Assembly (NCBI RefSeq): GCF_000769915.1
Contig: NZ_JRLV01000003.1
Coordinates: forward strand, 124,001 to 188,000
Direction of reading: 5' to 3'
DNA from: Flavobacterium beibuense F44-8
GTDB taxonomy: Bacteria; Bacteroidota; Bacteroidia; Flavobacteriales; Flavobacteriaceae
DNA: 64,000 nt
Below, piece by piece: positions 26,870-36,442 of the stretch (position 1 is its first letter; each line of letters begins with the position of its first letter). Made by a program: the position numbers and the translations under genes. Under the pieces are notes generated by a model, which was not told the origin of the DNA, did no database searches, and worked only from the letters and a program-made list of their open reading frames with translations.

Positions 26870-27475
26870 ATGGCATTAGACTGGCTGATAGGAACTAATT
26901 TACCTCAATTTTGGAAAAACTACCTTACTCATTTTGAGAAGGATGATAATCATGAAGTACATAAACGTTATGTAGTTTTTGATATGGAAACCAGCGGACT
27001 AAACTGGAAAGACGATGTTATCCTTTCCATTGGTGCCATTGGTATAAATGATAATGCCATTGAGATTGGCGACTTTTTCGAGATTTTTATAAAACAGGAA
27101 AAATTCAATTCACACTCGGTAGCATTTAGTGATGTTATTAAAGATGATGATGAAAAGTTTGTAGAAGCCGAAGCTATTATTCAGTTTCTAAACTTTATAA
27201 AAGATGCCACACTTGTTAGTCATAATATAAACCTCGATTTAGAAATGATTAACCAGGCATTAAAAAGACTTGAACTGGGTCGTCTTAAAAATACGTTTAT
27301 GGACACCAATGCTCTTTTTCAAAGATGGCAACACCATGTACAGGATACTCAGGTAAGTCTTGATGAAGTGTGTGATGCCCTTAAAATAAAAAAGAGCGAC
27401 AGGTTAACAGCATCCGGTAATGCATATACTACCGCTCTGGTATTTTTAAAGCTTAAGTCGAAGCTTGGGATTTAA
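26870..27475 (+). CDS. 3'-5' exonuclease of the DnaQ/epsilon family
   Basis: A 201-residue DEDD exonuclease. Exo I is VFDMETSGLNWKDD (Asp and Glu metal ligands), Exo II is LVSHNINLDLEMI, and the third motif lies around SDRLTASGNAYTTALVF, with Asp and His/Tyr-type residues. It is probably a stand-alone nuclease rather than the polymerase proofreading subunit. It is translationally close to the cNMP/CBS/DUF294 gene, an association seen repeatedly in other bacteria. Its stop codon abuts the stop of the converging DinB gene. Confidence 0.87.
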   Translation: MALDWLIGTNLPQFWKNYLTHFEKDDNHEVHKRYVVFDMETSGLNWKDDVILSIGAIGINDNAIEIGDFFEIFIKQEKFNSHSVAFSDVIKDDDEKFVEAEAIIQFLNFIKDATLVSHNINLDLEMINQALKRLELGRLKNTFMDTNALFQRWQHHVQDTQVSLDEVCDALKIKKSDRLTASGNAYTTALVFLKLKSKLGI

Positions 27476-27919
27476 TTATCTTTTGTAAAAAATATAATCG
27501 GTTACTAATGGAGTAATGCCATACTCTTTATAATCGGTGGCTATTTGTCCTCTGTGATATGTGGAGTGGTTAACAATATGAAACAAGATATCTTTAACGG
27601 TATTAGTATACTTATCTCCTTTTGAGTTTTTATAACTTAGTGCTTTAGAAAAGTCATATGACTCAAGTATTTCAATTGAAGTATTGTAATTATTTTTATT
27701 AATGTGTTTGAGTTCGGTTAAACCTCTCATTGCCCAAACAGAGGTTGCACAGGGCTTCTCCTCTATTCTGTGATTCCAAATTTCATGAGCATTAATAGTA
27801 TGATTAATAAGTTTTAATGACTTTTCTGGTAAAGTGACTTCAGAAGACAAAAGAGCATTTATTACCATTTCATTAAAATGAAAAGTATATTCAAACATCT
27901 CTTTAAAAAAATCTTTCAT
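27476..27919 (-). CDS. DinB-family protein
   Basis: A 147-residue four-helix-bundle protein of the DinB/YfiT metal-binding family. The C-terminal IVNHSTYHRGQIATDYKEYG is the hallmark with two His ligands, and the first His is in NHTINAHEIWNHRIEEK. Relatives are thiol-transfer enzymes or of unknown role. The gene follows the TPR-membrane gene by 2 bases on the same strand, so it may be the third gene of that transcript. Confidence 0.85.
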   Translation of the reverse strand: MKDFFKEMFEYTFHFNEMVINALLSSEVTLPEKSLKLINHTINAHEIWNHRIEEKPCATSVWAMRGLTELKHINKNNYNTSIEILESYDFSKALSYKNSKGDKYTNTVKDILFHIVNHSTYHRGQIATDYKEYGITPLVTDYIFYKR

Positions 27920-27921
27920 AA

Positions 27922-29169
27922 TCAGTTTTTACGATTAATAGAAAAATAGTTTCCAAGAAACTGAAAAGCAAGAAATCCGAAAAAGTATATAATAGCTATA
28001 TTATCGGGTACTATATGATTTATAAAAGTCTGTAATACAACATATCCACCTAATAAAAACATTATGATGTTATAACCAACAAATATGTTTTTGGGCTGAT
28101 TAAATAGTTTACTAACTGGAATCATCATAGTAAAAGTAAATATGGCGAGTATTAAAAAAGCCTGATCTTTACTTATAAAATAACCTATAACACTTAATAT
28201 TGATGTTCCTAAAAAGATGCCAACAAGGGAAGACGACATTTTTTCCTCCTTACTAAGCAGGTGCTTACCGTAATAATTAAGACGCAGAAATAAATTACTT
28301 ACAGGACCTATTATCCAGGTAGAAAAAGCAAATAATGCCAATAGTATTATTATAGGTATAAGGAATGGTCTTAATGTTTCGTTGTTTGCTGCTACACGTT
28401 GTAGAAATTTTGTACCAAAATAAAATCCTAAAATAACCCCCCATTGATATTTAGAGGTAAGGTTTGACATCCAGAAAGAATATTTTAAAAACAATCTGTA
28501 AAAAACAAACCTTGCCTTAAGTGCTTCAACCATACCGGCTTGAGCAAAACTGTTATCAGGATCATTTCTTAATGCTTCACTAAAATGTTCTAAAGCCTTT
28601 TTCTTATCTCCTTTTTCAAGCAATCCCCATCCGTAATTTGCATGTGTGTGCGCGTTGTTAGGATTTTCGTGTAAAGCCTCTTCAATAGTTCTGAAAGACT
28701 CATCTTTATTATTTAATTTTAGCAAGGCAGTACTCCTCATATTTAATGCAAATACATTATCGGGAGCTAAACTTAAAGCTCTGTCGGCTGCATCAAGTGC
28801 GTCCTGAAATTTCTTTTGAGCCAATAATATATTCGACAGAATAACATAATTATTCTCATCTTCAGGAAGTAAGCTTATAGCAGTATTAGCATATTTCTCT
28901 GCTTCCTTGTATTCATCTTTATAAAGATAAATCCTTGATTTTAGATAAAAAAGAGAACTCTCATCAGGACTTAAAGCAATAGCATTATTAACTAACTCTT
29001 CTGCTTTATCATATTTTTTTTGCTGAAAGTTTGCTTCACTTAACAGCGTAAGTGTATCAATATCGTTAGGGTTTTGAGTAAGTAACTGTCCTAAAATATT
29101 TTCTGCTTCACTATACCTTCCCTGTTGTAGTAATAGAGCTGCTTTTTGAATTAAACCGTCGGTTATCAT
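27922..29169 (-). CDS. TPR protein with C-terminal membrane domain
   Basis: A 415-residue protein. Residues about 1-215 contain six tetratricopeptide repeats (e.g. GRYSEAENILGQLLTQNPND, KKALEHFSEALRNDPDN). The C-terminal half has about four or five transmembrane helices (ILLALFAFSTWIIGPVSNLF, LVGIFLGTSILSVIGYFI, IAIIYFFGFLAFQFLGNYF). The start overlaps the AAA+ gene stop by 4 bases (ATGA), so the two products are probably made together. A role as the membrane anchor of the TPR-AAA+ ATPase is inferred from this. Confidence 0.8.
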   Translation of the reverse strand: MITDGLIQKAALLLQQGRYSEAENILGQLLTQNPNDIDTLTLLSEANFQQKKYDKAEELVNNAIALSPDESSLFYLKSRIYLYKDEYKEAEKYANTAISLLPEDENNYVILSNILLAQKKFQDALDAADRALSLAPDNVFALNMRSTALLKLNNKDESFRTIEEALHENPNNAHTHANYGWGLLEKGDKKKALEHFSEALRNDPDNSFAQAGMVEALKARFVFYRLFLKYSFWMSNLTSKYQWGVILGFYFGTKFLQRVAANNETLRPFLIPIIILLALFAFSTWIIGPVSNLFLRLNYYGKHLLSKEEKMSSSLVGIFLGTSILSVIGYFISKDQAFLILAIFTFTMMIPVSKLFNQPKNIFVGYNIIMFLLGGYVVLQTFINHIVPDNIAIIYFFGFLAFQFLGNYFSINRKN

Positions 29170-30485
29170 TTTTTAATTTTTAGGTAAGATAAAACATCAT
29201 CATACAGTCCTGATTCATTAGCATATAAAGCAAAGTTTCTGGCAGATACAAACCACTCTTTAGTACTGGCTTTATGGACTTTAATAGCCTTACTTATATC
29301 CTTATCTTTAATAGGTTCGGGGATTCCCGTTTTAAAAGACTCCTCCAGTTTACTTTCAATAGATATATCTATAACAGCCTCAATATCTGCCCCCGAATAA
29401 TCGGGAGTTGATTTTGCCAGTTTTTTATAATTAATACTTTCTTTTGGCTTATCGTTCAGTTTAATTTCAAAAATTGATTCTCTTGCTTCCTCATCCGGCG
29501 GCGGAATAAAAATTATCCTGTCAAATCTGCCCGGTCTTCTAAAAGCCGGATCCAGGTGCCACGGTGCATTTGTAGCTCCAAGCACAAGTATACCGTCGTT
29601 ATCAGACTCTATACCGTCTAATTCCTGTAAAAACTGATTAATTAAGTGCCTTGAACCCGAGTTTTTCATATCACTCCTACTGGCTCCAAGAGCATCTATC
29701 TCATCAAAAAACAGTACACAGGGTTTATTTTGTCGGGCAACTTCAAAAATTTCATGCAGATTTTTCTCACTGTTACCAATCCACATATCTAATATATCAT
29801 TAAGTCCTACACTAATAAAATTAGCCTTAATTTCTCCGGCGGTAGCCTTTGCTATATAGGTTTTACCACATCCGGGAGGACCATATAACAAAATCCCTCC
29901 TCCTGTTTTTTTACCATAGGCCTTATACAAATCGGCGTGGTTAAGCGGATGAATGATTTTAAGTTCAATTTCCTTTTTTATTTTGTCCATCCCTCCTACA
30001 TCTTTAAAGCTTATAGTAGGTTTAGTTAAAAATTTATGGAAGTCAGACTCTTCATCAATATCGTCTTCAGTAATCTGTATATTACCGGCACGCAGTTCGG
30101 CATCAAGTTCTTCGTCTCTAAAAGCAGGCACAAGTTCCAGTACATGCTTATAGGTTTCTCTTGCCTGTGCATGCATGTCTTCTTTTAAAAGTGTTTTGGC
30201 ATACAATACAAGTAGGTTAACGTTATCTGGGTATAACCTTAATGAATCTTCAAGTATAACACTACAGGTTGCATATTGTTTTTGCCTGTAATAGGTAGTA
30301 GCAAGACCCAAGCGTATTACCGAATTGTCCTGCATTCCTAAAAGTTCTTTATACTCCTTTTCGGCTTCTTCAAAACGGTTAAGTGCCAAAAGGCTTTCGG
30401 CTAAATGTATTTTTAAAGGGATATTATCAGGTGAATATTTTAAGGCCTCCCTTAAATTATTTATAGTGGAATCATCCATACTCAT
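29166..30485 (-). CDS. TPR-AAA+ ATPase
   Basis: A 439-residue protein joining a TPR region (about 1-140; LNRFEEAEKEYKELLGMQDN) to a classical AAA domain of the Cdc48/FtsH/ATAD1 type (about 155-395). It has Walker A GPPGCGKT (about 200), pore-loop-like residues LDMWIGNSEKN, Walker B FFDEIDALGASR, sensor LGATNAPW and Arg fingers FRRPGRFDR. It has no membrane segment or protease domain. It is therefore likely to remodel protein substrates in partnership with the TPR-membrane protein encoded next. The start may be Met1 (30485) or Met3 (30479). Confidence 0.85.
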   Translation of the reverse strand: MSMDDSTINNLREALKYSPDNIPLKIHLAESLLALNRFEEAEKEYKELLGMQDNSVIRLGLATTYYRQKQYATCSVILEDSLRLYPDNVNLLVLYAKTLLKEDMHAQARETYKHVLELVPAFRDEELDAELRAGNIQITEDDIDEESDFHKFLTKPTISFKDVGGMDKIKKEIELKIIHPLNHADLYKAYGKKTGGGILLYGPPGCGKTYIAKATAGEIKANFISVGLNDILDMWIGNSEKNLHEIFEVARQNKPCVLFFDEIDALGASRSDMKNSGSRHLINQFLQELDGIESDNDGILVLGATNAPWHLDPAFRRPGRFDRIIFIPPPDEEARESIFEIKLNDKPKESINYKKLAKSTPDYSGADIEAVIDISIESKLEESFKTGIPEPIKDKDISKAIKVHKASTKEWFVSARNFALYANESGLYDDVLSYLKIKK

Positions 30486-30563
30486 TACTCTCTCTTTTTA
30501 CTCTATTCTATATATAGCTTAAAAGTAAGCTAAAAAGAATAACACAAATCAATTATTTTTAAT

Positions 30564-31220
30564 TTAATATTGGCATCCCCGTTCTAAAACAAGAATCTTT
30601 CTCAACTTCTCGTATTTAACAAGAACCATTTTTTCGACAGACTCACTGTCTTTAACAATATAGGTTTGCCTGAATAAACCGCTTGGTAACTCTTTACCTG
30701 ATGCCCAGCAAAAATATGGAATAGTTCCGGGCGTTACATTAGGCAGGTGGAAATCGGTACTTTTTTGAATTATAAAGTGCCTCTCTCCTGTTTCAGCAGC
30801 AGCTTTTTTATCTACAGTTCTAATTACATAGTGCTGTAGCGTATCTTTTTTAATTATAGTATCGTTAAGCTTTTGAAAATCAAAGCTCACTACGGCATTT
30901 TTAGCCGATGTCAAATCCTGTTTCTCTGTTGAAGAACAATTTACAATAAGATCTTCCTCTTCAAAAAAACGGGCTTTATCCATTTTTAAAATGGCTTTTT
31001 GTCCGGAAGCGTGCAGGAATGTTAATGTTACCTGTTTGCCTTTATCCAGTACCGAGAGTATATAACTATTATCTTTTGAATTTGAAAATTCAAAAGTTTT
31101 CTCGGCATCAGCCTTTTCTGTTTTAATGAATTGATACTCTGTAAAGGTATCAAACTCGTATCGCTGCCCAAATCCGGCGAAGGATATAAGCAGCAATAGC
31201 AATAAAAAGTGTTTGTTCAT
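30564..31220 (-). CDS. secreted protein of unknown function
   Basis: A 218-residue exported protein. The signal peptide MNKHFLLLLLLISFAGFG is cleaved before QRYEFDTF. The mature part is beta-rich and contains two Cys residues (NCSS and the C-terminal RGCQY) plus one in YFCWASG. No family is recognised. It lies 47 bases after the acs stop codon on the same strand and could be co-transcribed with acs. Confidence 0.65.
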   Translation of the reverse strand: MNKHFLLLLLLISFAGFGQRYEFDTFTEYQFIKTEKADAEKTFEFSNSKDNSYILSVLDKGKQVTLTFLHASGQKAILKMDKARFFEEEDLIVNCSSTEKQDLTSAKNAVVSFDFQKLNDTIIKKDTLQHYVIRTVDKKAAAETGERHFIIQKSTDFHLPNVTPGTIPYFCWASGKELPSGLFRQTYIVKDSESVEKMVLVKYEKLRKILVLERGCQY

Positions 31221-31267
31221 TAGTTTGGTTGGTGGTTGTTTAGTTTTTTAGTTGGATTTGTGTTATT

Positions 31268-33175
31268 CTATATTCTTTCGTTTTTTATTTCATCTACAAT
31301 TTCAGGGTTTAACAATGTGGTGGTATCTCCAAAGTTAGAGAAGTCACCTTCGGCAATTTTTCTTAGTATACGTCTCATAATCTTACCCGAACGTGTTTTA
31401 GGTAAACCTGAAACGAATTGGATTTTATCCAGTTTGGCTATTGGACCAATATGGCTTGATATATGTTCGTTAATTTCTTTTCGCAGGTTATCCCTGTTCC
31501 TGTCTTCACCTGATTCCTTAAGGGTAATAAAGCCATAAAGCGCATTACCTTTAACTTCGTGTGGGAATCCAACAATAGCCGATTCTGCCACTGCAGGGTG
31601 TTCGTTAATAGCATCTTCAATAGGTGCCGTACCGAGGTTGTGACCTGATACGATTACAACATCATCTACCCTACCTGTAATTCGGTAATACCCTACTTCA
31701 TCACGAAGGGCGCCATCTCCGGTAAAGTATTTACCTGGAAAAGCGGTAAAATAAGTTTCTTTAAATCGTTGATGATCTCCCCAAATGGTTCTTGCCATAC
31801 CCGGCCAAGGGAATTTGATACATAAACTACCTACTACCTGATTGTCTTCAATCTCATTACGTCTTTCATCCATAAGTACAGGCTGTACTCCCGGTAACGG
31901 TAACGTGGCATAAGTAGGTTTTGTTGGTGTTACAAATGGTATAGGTGAAATCATGATACCGCCTGTTTCAGTTTGCCACCAGGTATCAACAATAGGAGAT
32001 TTTTTCTTCCCTACGTGGTCATTATACCAGTGCCATGCTTCTTCGTTTATAGGCTCTCCTACAGAACCGATAATCTTAAGAGATGAAAGGTCATATTTAT
32101 CTACCCATTCCCAGTTTTCTTTTGCAAGTGAACGGATAGCCGTTGGCGCAGTATAGAACTGCGTTACTTTATGCTTGTCAATAATCTCCCAAAAGCGTCC
32201 GAAATCAGGATATGAAGGTACTCCTTCAAATATTACGGTTGTAGCCCCGTTTAGTAACGGACCGTATACTATATATGAGTGTCCGGTAATCCAGCCAATA
32301 TCGGCAGTACACCAGTACACATCATTTTCTTCATAATTAAATATATTCTTAAAGGTATAAGCCGAATAAACCATATATCCTGCAGTAGTATGCATCATAC
32401 CTTTAGGCTTACCGGTAGAACCCGATGTATACAGGATAAATAATGGATCTTCAGCATCCATTATTTCTGCAACATTGTTAGATGGAGCACTGTCCAGTAA
32501 TGGCTGTAACCAGTAATCCCTACCCTCTTTCATGTTAACTTTACTGTTAGTACGTTTAACAACAAGAGTTTTTTCTACGCAAGGGCATTTTTCCAGCGCT
32601 TCATCAATTATACCTTTTAAATCGATGGTTTTGTTTCCTCTAAAACCACCATCAGAAGTAACTACCAGTTTACATTGTAAATCAAGCACTCTTGACGTTA
32701 CAGCTGAAGCAGAAAAACCGGCAAAAATTACAGAGTGTACCGCTCCAATACGTGCACAGGCAAGTACGGTAATGGCCAGTTCAGGAATCATAGGGAGGTA
32801 TATACATACCCTATCCCCTTTTTTTACGCCCTGATCACGCAGCACATTAGCCATTTTTGTAACCCTTTCATAAAGCTCATTATAGGTTATATGTTGCGCT
32901 TCCTCATCAGGATTATTAGGTTCAAATATAATAGCGGTTTTCTCCCCTCTTTTAGCTAAATGCCTGTCTATACAGTTTTTAGTGATGTTTACTTTTGCAT
33001 TAAGAAACCATTTAACTTCCGCCTCCTGCATATCAAACTCTACAACCTTATCCCATTTTTGATACCAGGTAAAGTTTTCGTCGGCAATTTTATCCCAAAA
33101 TTTTCGTGGTTCTCTAATAGACTTATTATAGTGTTTAAAGTATTGTTCCAGACTTTTTATCTGATAGTAACTCAT
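31268..33175 (-). CDS. acs: acetyl-CoA synthetase (acetate--CoA ligase)
   Basis: A 635-residue AMP-forming ligase that activates acetate to acetyl-CoA. The ACS N-terminal domain (about 10-70) is followed by the AMP-binding core with YTSGSTGKPKGMMHT, the acetate-pocket motif VDTWWQTETGG, the TGDGALRDEVGYYRITGRVDDVV hinge region, and the C-terminal acetylatable Lys motif PKTRSGKIMRR. Length and motifs are those of true Acs rather than propionyl- or acyl-CoA synthetases. It is divergent from the aromatic operon. Confidence 0.96.
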   Translation of the reverse strand: MSYYQIKSLEQYFKHYNKSIREPRKFWDKIADENFTWYQKWDKVVEFDMQEAEVKWFLNAKVNITKNCIDRHLAKRGEKTAIIFEPNNPDEEAQHITYNELYERVTKMANVLRDQGVKKGDRVCIYLPMIPELAITVLACARIGAVHSVIFAGFSASAVTSRVLDLQCKLVVTSDGGFRGNKTIDLKGIIDEALEKCPCVEKTLVVKRTNSKVNMKEGRDYWLQPLLDSAPSNNVAEIMDAEDPLFILYTSGSTGKPKGMMHTTAGYMVYSAYTFKNIFNYEENDVYWCTADIGWITGHSYIVYGPLLNGATTVIFEGVPSYPDFGRFWEIIDKHKVTQFYTAPTAIRSLAKENWEWVDKYDLSSLKIIGSVGEPINEEAWHWYNDHVGKKKSPIVDTWWQTETGGIMISPIPFVTPTKPTYATLPLPGVQPVLMDERRNEIEDNQVVGSLCIKFPWPGMARTIWGDHQRFKETYFTAFPGKYFTGDGALRDEVGYYRITGRVDDVVIVSGHNLGTAPIEDAINEHPAVAESAIVGFPHEVKGNALYGFITLKESGEDRNRDNLRKEINEHISSHIGPIAKLDKIQFVSGLPKTRSGKIMRRILRKIAEGDFSNFGDTTTLLNPEIVDEIKNERI

Positions 33176-33217
33176 TTTTCTTGCGGTTTAGGTTAATAAG
33201 TGTCATATCGACACTAA

Positions 33218-33225
33218 CAAAAATA
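33218..33225 (-). promoter_or_regulatory. -7 promoter element of acs
   Basis: This reads TATTTTTG on the minus strand, 43 bases before the acs ATG. Confidence 0.4.
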
Positions 33226-33506
33226 CAATAATAAGGTTATTGCCCTATGGCTTTTTAAATATTTTCCTCCATTTTTTTGATAAAGCAAAAAATATATTTT
33301 TAACCCAATATTTTTATATACTATATAATTTTAAATATATTTTTTTAAGAAATATGTAAATTATAAATTTGCTGTTAATCAGTAAAATAATAGTCTAATA
33401 AAACATAAATGTTAGATATTTATTTATAAAACATATTTTTATAACATAAATCTGTAAAATTTGATAATATTTTTTTCTTTTATTTGCAGTAAATATTACA
33501 CTTCTA
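33226..33506. promoter_or_regulatory. AT-rich control region of the aromatic-degradation operon
   Basis: This spacer between acs and the aromatic operon is very AT-rich and gene-free. It holds three copies of an ATAA(AA)CATA motif at 33398-33407, 33426-33435 and 33441-33448, which could be regulator contacts. A weak -7-like TTTATTTG lies at about 33478-33485. No regulator gene is adjacent, so control must come from elsewhere. Confidence 0.3.
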
Positions 33507-34115
33507 ATGATAATTGATCCTTTAAATATAAGCCAAAGCGAAGTTTATAAAATACTAAGCGGATCGGTAATACCAAGACCTATTGGCTGGGTTTCCACAA
33601 TAAGTGAAAACGGTGTTCCTAATCTGGCACCTTTCTCCTTTTTTAATGTAGTTGGTGAAGATCCGCCACATGTTATGTTTTCTACCGTAAGACCCGGAGA
33701 TTCTAATAAGGATACTTTAAATAATGTGTTGACTACAAAACAGTTTGTGGTTAATATGGCTACTGAAGATTTGGCTGAAGCTGTAAACAACAGCTCGGCA
33801 AGCCTTCCACCTGATATAAATGAGTTTGATTATGCTGGAGTGACTCAGGCTCCCTGCTCTAAAGTTAAAGCTCCCAGAGTGTTAGAAAGCCCGATAAGTT
33901 TTGAATGTGAACTAGTACATCACTACTCTCTTGAAGGCCATAAACATGGCGGTGCTACTATTATGATAGGACGTGTAGTAATGTTTCATATAGATGAAAG
34001 CGTATTGCTTGATAATTATAAAATTAACCCGGAAACATACAGACCTATTGCCCGACTGGCAGGTTCTAACTATGCAAAACTGGGTGAGATATTCTCAATA
34101 AAAAGACCTCAATGA
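33507..34115 (+). CDS. flavin reductase-like FMN-binding protein
   Basis: A 202-residue split-barrel flavin-binding protein of the flavin reductase family (about 10-170). Features are SVIPRPIGWVSTIS, the ligand-binding NLAPFSFFNVVGEDPP and the PGDSNKDTLNN loop, which are typical of the FMN-binding subclass. It is the first gene of the aromatic operon and overlaps the hydroxylase gene by 4 bases (ATGA), so the pair is translationally coupled. It may supply reduced flavin or act on an operon intermediate. The downstream hydroxylase already carries its own oxidoreductase domain, so this role is not proven. Confidence 0.85.
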   Translation: MIIDPLNISQSEVYKILSGSVIPRPIGWVSTISENGVPNLAPFSFFNVVGEDPPHVMFSTVRPGDSNKDTLNNVLTTKQFVVNMATEDLAEAVNNSSASLPPDINEFDYAGVTQAPCSKVKAPRVLESPISFECELVHHYSLEGHKHGGATIMIGRVVMFHIDESVLLDNYKINPETYRPIARLAGSNYAKLGEIFSIKRPQ

Positions 34116-36427
34116 TGAAAATAACAATTGTAGGCGGAGGCCCCGGAGGCTTATATTTTTCGATACTTACAAAAAAGGCAATCCCCGATTGTGATATAAC
34201 AGTTTACGAACGTAATAAGGCAGATGATGCCTTTGGTTTCGGAGTGGTGTTTTCTGATGAAACCCTTAGCGAGTTCCTTACCCGAGATCCAAAATCGTAT
34301 GATTTGATCAGAAACCGTTTTGCGTACTGGGACGAACTAGATGTAGCCCGAAACGGTGAAAAAGTGCGTATTACCGGTAACGGTTTTTGCGGTTGTTCCC
34401 GCAAAACATTATTACAGCTTTTACAGCAAAGATGCCTTGAAGAAGGTGTTAACCTTAAGTTTGAAGCTAATGTGGATGATATATCCCAGTTTAAGGATTC
34501 AGATATTATAGTAGCTGCCGATGGTATTAACAGTGCGATACGTGAAAAGTTTGCTTCTGATTTCGGAACTAATATAGAACTGCAAAGCAATCGCTTTGTA
34601 TGGATGGGATCTACAAAGCCACTGGATGCTTTTACTTACTTCTTTAGGGAAACACCACATGGTACATTTGTAGCACATACCTATCAGTATGAAGAAGGAA
34701 TGAGTACCTGGATTTTTGAAACGACTGATGAAACCTGGAATAAAGCAGGTTTTAGTGTTACAGATGAGCAGGACACCATTAATAAAATATCAGAGATTTT
34801 TAAGGATGAACTAGATGGTCATCCGCTAATTACTAACAGATCACACTGGAGACAGTTCCCTGTTATTACCAATAAAAAATGGAGTGCCGGTAATATTGTT
34901 TTACTGGGGGATTCAAAAGCTACGGCCCACTACTCTATCGGGTCGGGTACCAAACTGGCAATGGAATGTGCCATAGCACTGGCCGATTCGGTAATAAAAC
35001 ATAAAACTGACACCAAAGCTGTTTTTGAGAACTACGAGAAATTACGCCGCAACCGTGTTGAAGTGATTCAACATGCCGCTAATGTATCTCTGGAATGGTT
35101 CCAAAACATGGATAGGCACATACAGCATGATTTTATGCAGTTTACCTTTAGTGTAATGACAAGAGCCAAAAAGGTAACTTTTGAAAACCTTGCACTACGC
35201 GATCCTTCTTTCCCTAAAAAAGTACTGGCAGAATTCAATACGAATGCAGGAAACGAAAACCTGCAAACTTCTCCGGCTTTTACACCTTATAAATTAAGGA
35301 ATATAAAATTGGAAAATAGAATAGTTATGAGCCCTATGGAGCAGTATTCTGCTGTTGACGGACTTGTAAACGACTGGCATCTTATGCATTATGGTTCAAG
35401 GGCTGTAGGTGGTATCGGTCTAATTTTAACCGAAGCTACAGCTATTTCGCCAACAGGTAGAATTACCCTTGGATGCCCTGGTATATGGAACGATGAGCAG
35501 GTGGAAGCGTGGGAAAGGGTAACCGATTTCATTCATCTGAACAGTGCTGCTAAAATCGGAATCCAAATAGGACATTCGGGAAGAAAAGGTGCTGTTAAGT
35601 TCCCTTGGGAAGGTAATAACTCCCCCCTTGATAATGCATGGGGACTCATGTCGGCCTCTCCTATTCCGTTTAACGATAAAATGGCTGTACCAGTAGAAAT
35701 GACTCAGGAAGATATGGATATCATAACTTCTGAATTTGTTACGGCAGCCCAAAATGCTGACAAGGCAGGGTTTGATATGATTGAGCTACAGGCACATCAT
35801 GGTTTCCTGCTTGCTTCTTTCCTCTCTCCTTTAACAAATACGCGTACAGATGATTTTGGCGGTAGCATTGAAAATAGACTTAATTTTCCTATAAGAGTTT
35901 TTAAGGAAATGAGAGCTGCTTTTAATAGTGATAAGCCTATGAGTGTACGTATTTCGGCCTGTGACTGGGCTGAAAACGGTATAACAGAGGCTGATGTAAT
36001 CACAGTTTCAAAAGCTTTTAAAGATGCAGGAGCCGATATAATTAACGTATCTACAGGATTAACGGTTGCAGATCAAAAACCTGTTGTAGGCAGAATGTGG
36101 CAAACACCATTCTCTGACATGGTTAGAAATACAGTACATGTACCGACTATTACAGCCGGATACATTCAGGATATAGATCAGATCAATACGATACTTTTAA
36201 ACGGACGTGCTGACTTGGTTGCACTCGGAAAAACATTATTGTTAGATCCGTCATTTGTTAGGAATGCACAGGCATATGAACAGCATAAGGCTGATAATCT
36301 TGAAGCTTTAGGCATACCTAAGCCCTACTCTTTTGCAACATCACACTTATATCCATACCGTGGAGGAGAACGTAAAATGCTGGAAGGGATGAAAAAGGCA
36401 TTAAAACCATTAACGCATAAAAAGTAA
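34112..36427 (+). CDS. bifunctional salicylyl-CoA 5-hydroxylase/oxidoreductase
   Basis: A 771-residue fusion. The N-terminal part (about 1-380) is an FAD-dependent aromatic hydroxylase: ITIVGGGPGGLYFSIL dinucleotide motif, and GDSKATAHYSIGSGTKLAME for the second FAD contact. The C-terminal part (about 388-760) is an old-yellow-enzyme-type FMN oxidoreductase (TPYKLRNIKLENRIVMSPM, IQIGHSGRKG, ELQAHHGFLLASFLSPLTN). The architecture is that of Azoarcus 2-aminobenzoyl-CoA monooxygenase/reductase and salicylyl-CoA 5-hydroxylase. With gentisate dioxygenase in the operon, hydroxylation of salicyl-CoA to gentisyl-CoA is favoured; a 2-aminobenzoyl-CoA role is the alternative. The start is ATG 34112 or 34115. 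Confidence 0.88.
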   Translation: MMKITIVGGGPGGLYFSILTKKAIPDCDITVYERNKADDAFGFGVVFSDETLSEFLTRDPKSYDLIRNRFAYWDELDVARNGEKVRITGNGFCGCSRKTLLQLLQQRCLEEGVNLKFEANVDDISQFKDSDIIVAADGINSAIREKFASDFGTNIELQSNRFVWMGSTKPLDAFTYFFRETPHGTFVAHTYQYEEGMSTWIFETTDETWNKAGFSVTDEQDTINKISEIFKDELDGHPLITNRSHWRQFPVITNKKWSAGNIVLLGDSKATAHYSIGSGTKLAMECAIALADSVIKHKTDTKAVFENYEKLRRNRVEVIQHAANVSLEWFQNMDRHIQHDFMQFTFSVMTRAKKVTFENLALRDPSFPKKVLAEFNTNAGNENLQTSPAFTPYKLRNIKLENRIVMSPMEQYSAVDGLVNDWHLMHYGSRAVGGIGLILTEATAISPTGRITLGCPGIWNDEQVEAWERVTDFIHLNSAAKIGIQIGHSGRKGAVKFPWEGNNSPLDNAWGLMSASPIPFNDKMAVPVEMTQEDMDIITSEFVTAAQNADKAGFDMIELQAHHGFLLASFLSPLTNTRTDDFGGSIENRLNFPIRVFKEMRAAFNSDKPMSVRISACDWAENGITEADVITVSKAFKDAGADIINVSTGLTVADQKPVVGRMWQTPFSDMVRNTVHVPTITAGYIQDIDQINTILLNGRADLVALGKTLLLDPSFVRNAQAYEQHKADNLEALGIPKPYSFATSHLYPYRGGERKMLEGMKKALKPLTHKK

Positions 36428-36442
36428 TTAAGCATTACAGCA

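Noticed and set aside
34112..36427. Calling the hydroxylase firmly a 2-aminobenzoyl-CoA monooxygenase/reductase
   Set aside because: The architecture fits, but the gentisate dioxygenase and maleate isomerase genes indicate a hydroxylated, not an amino, ring product; kept only as an alternative.
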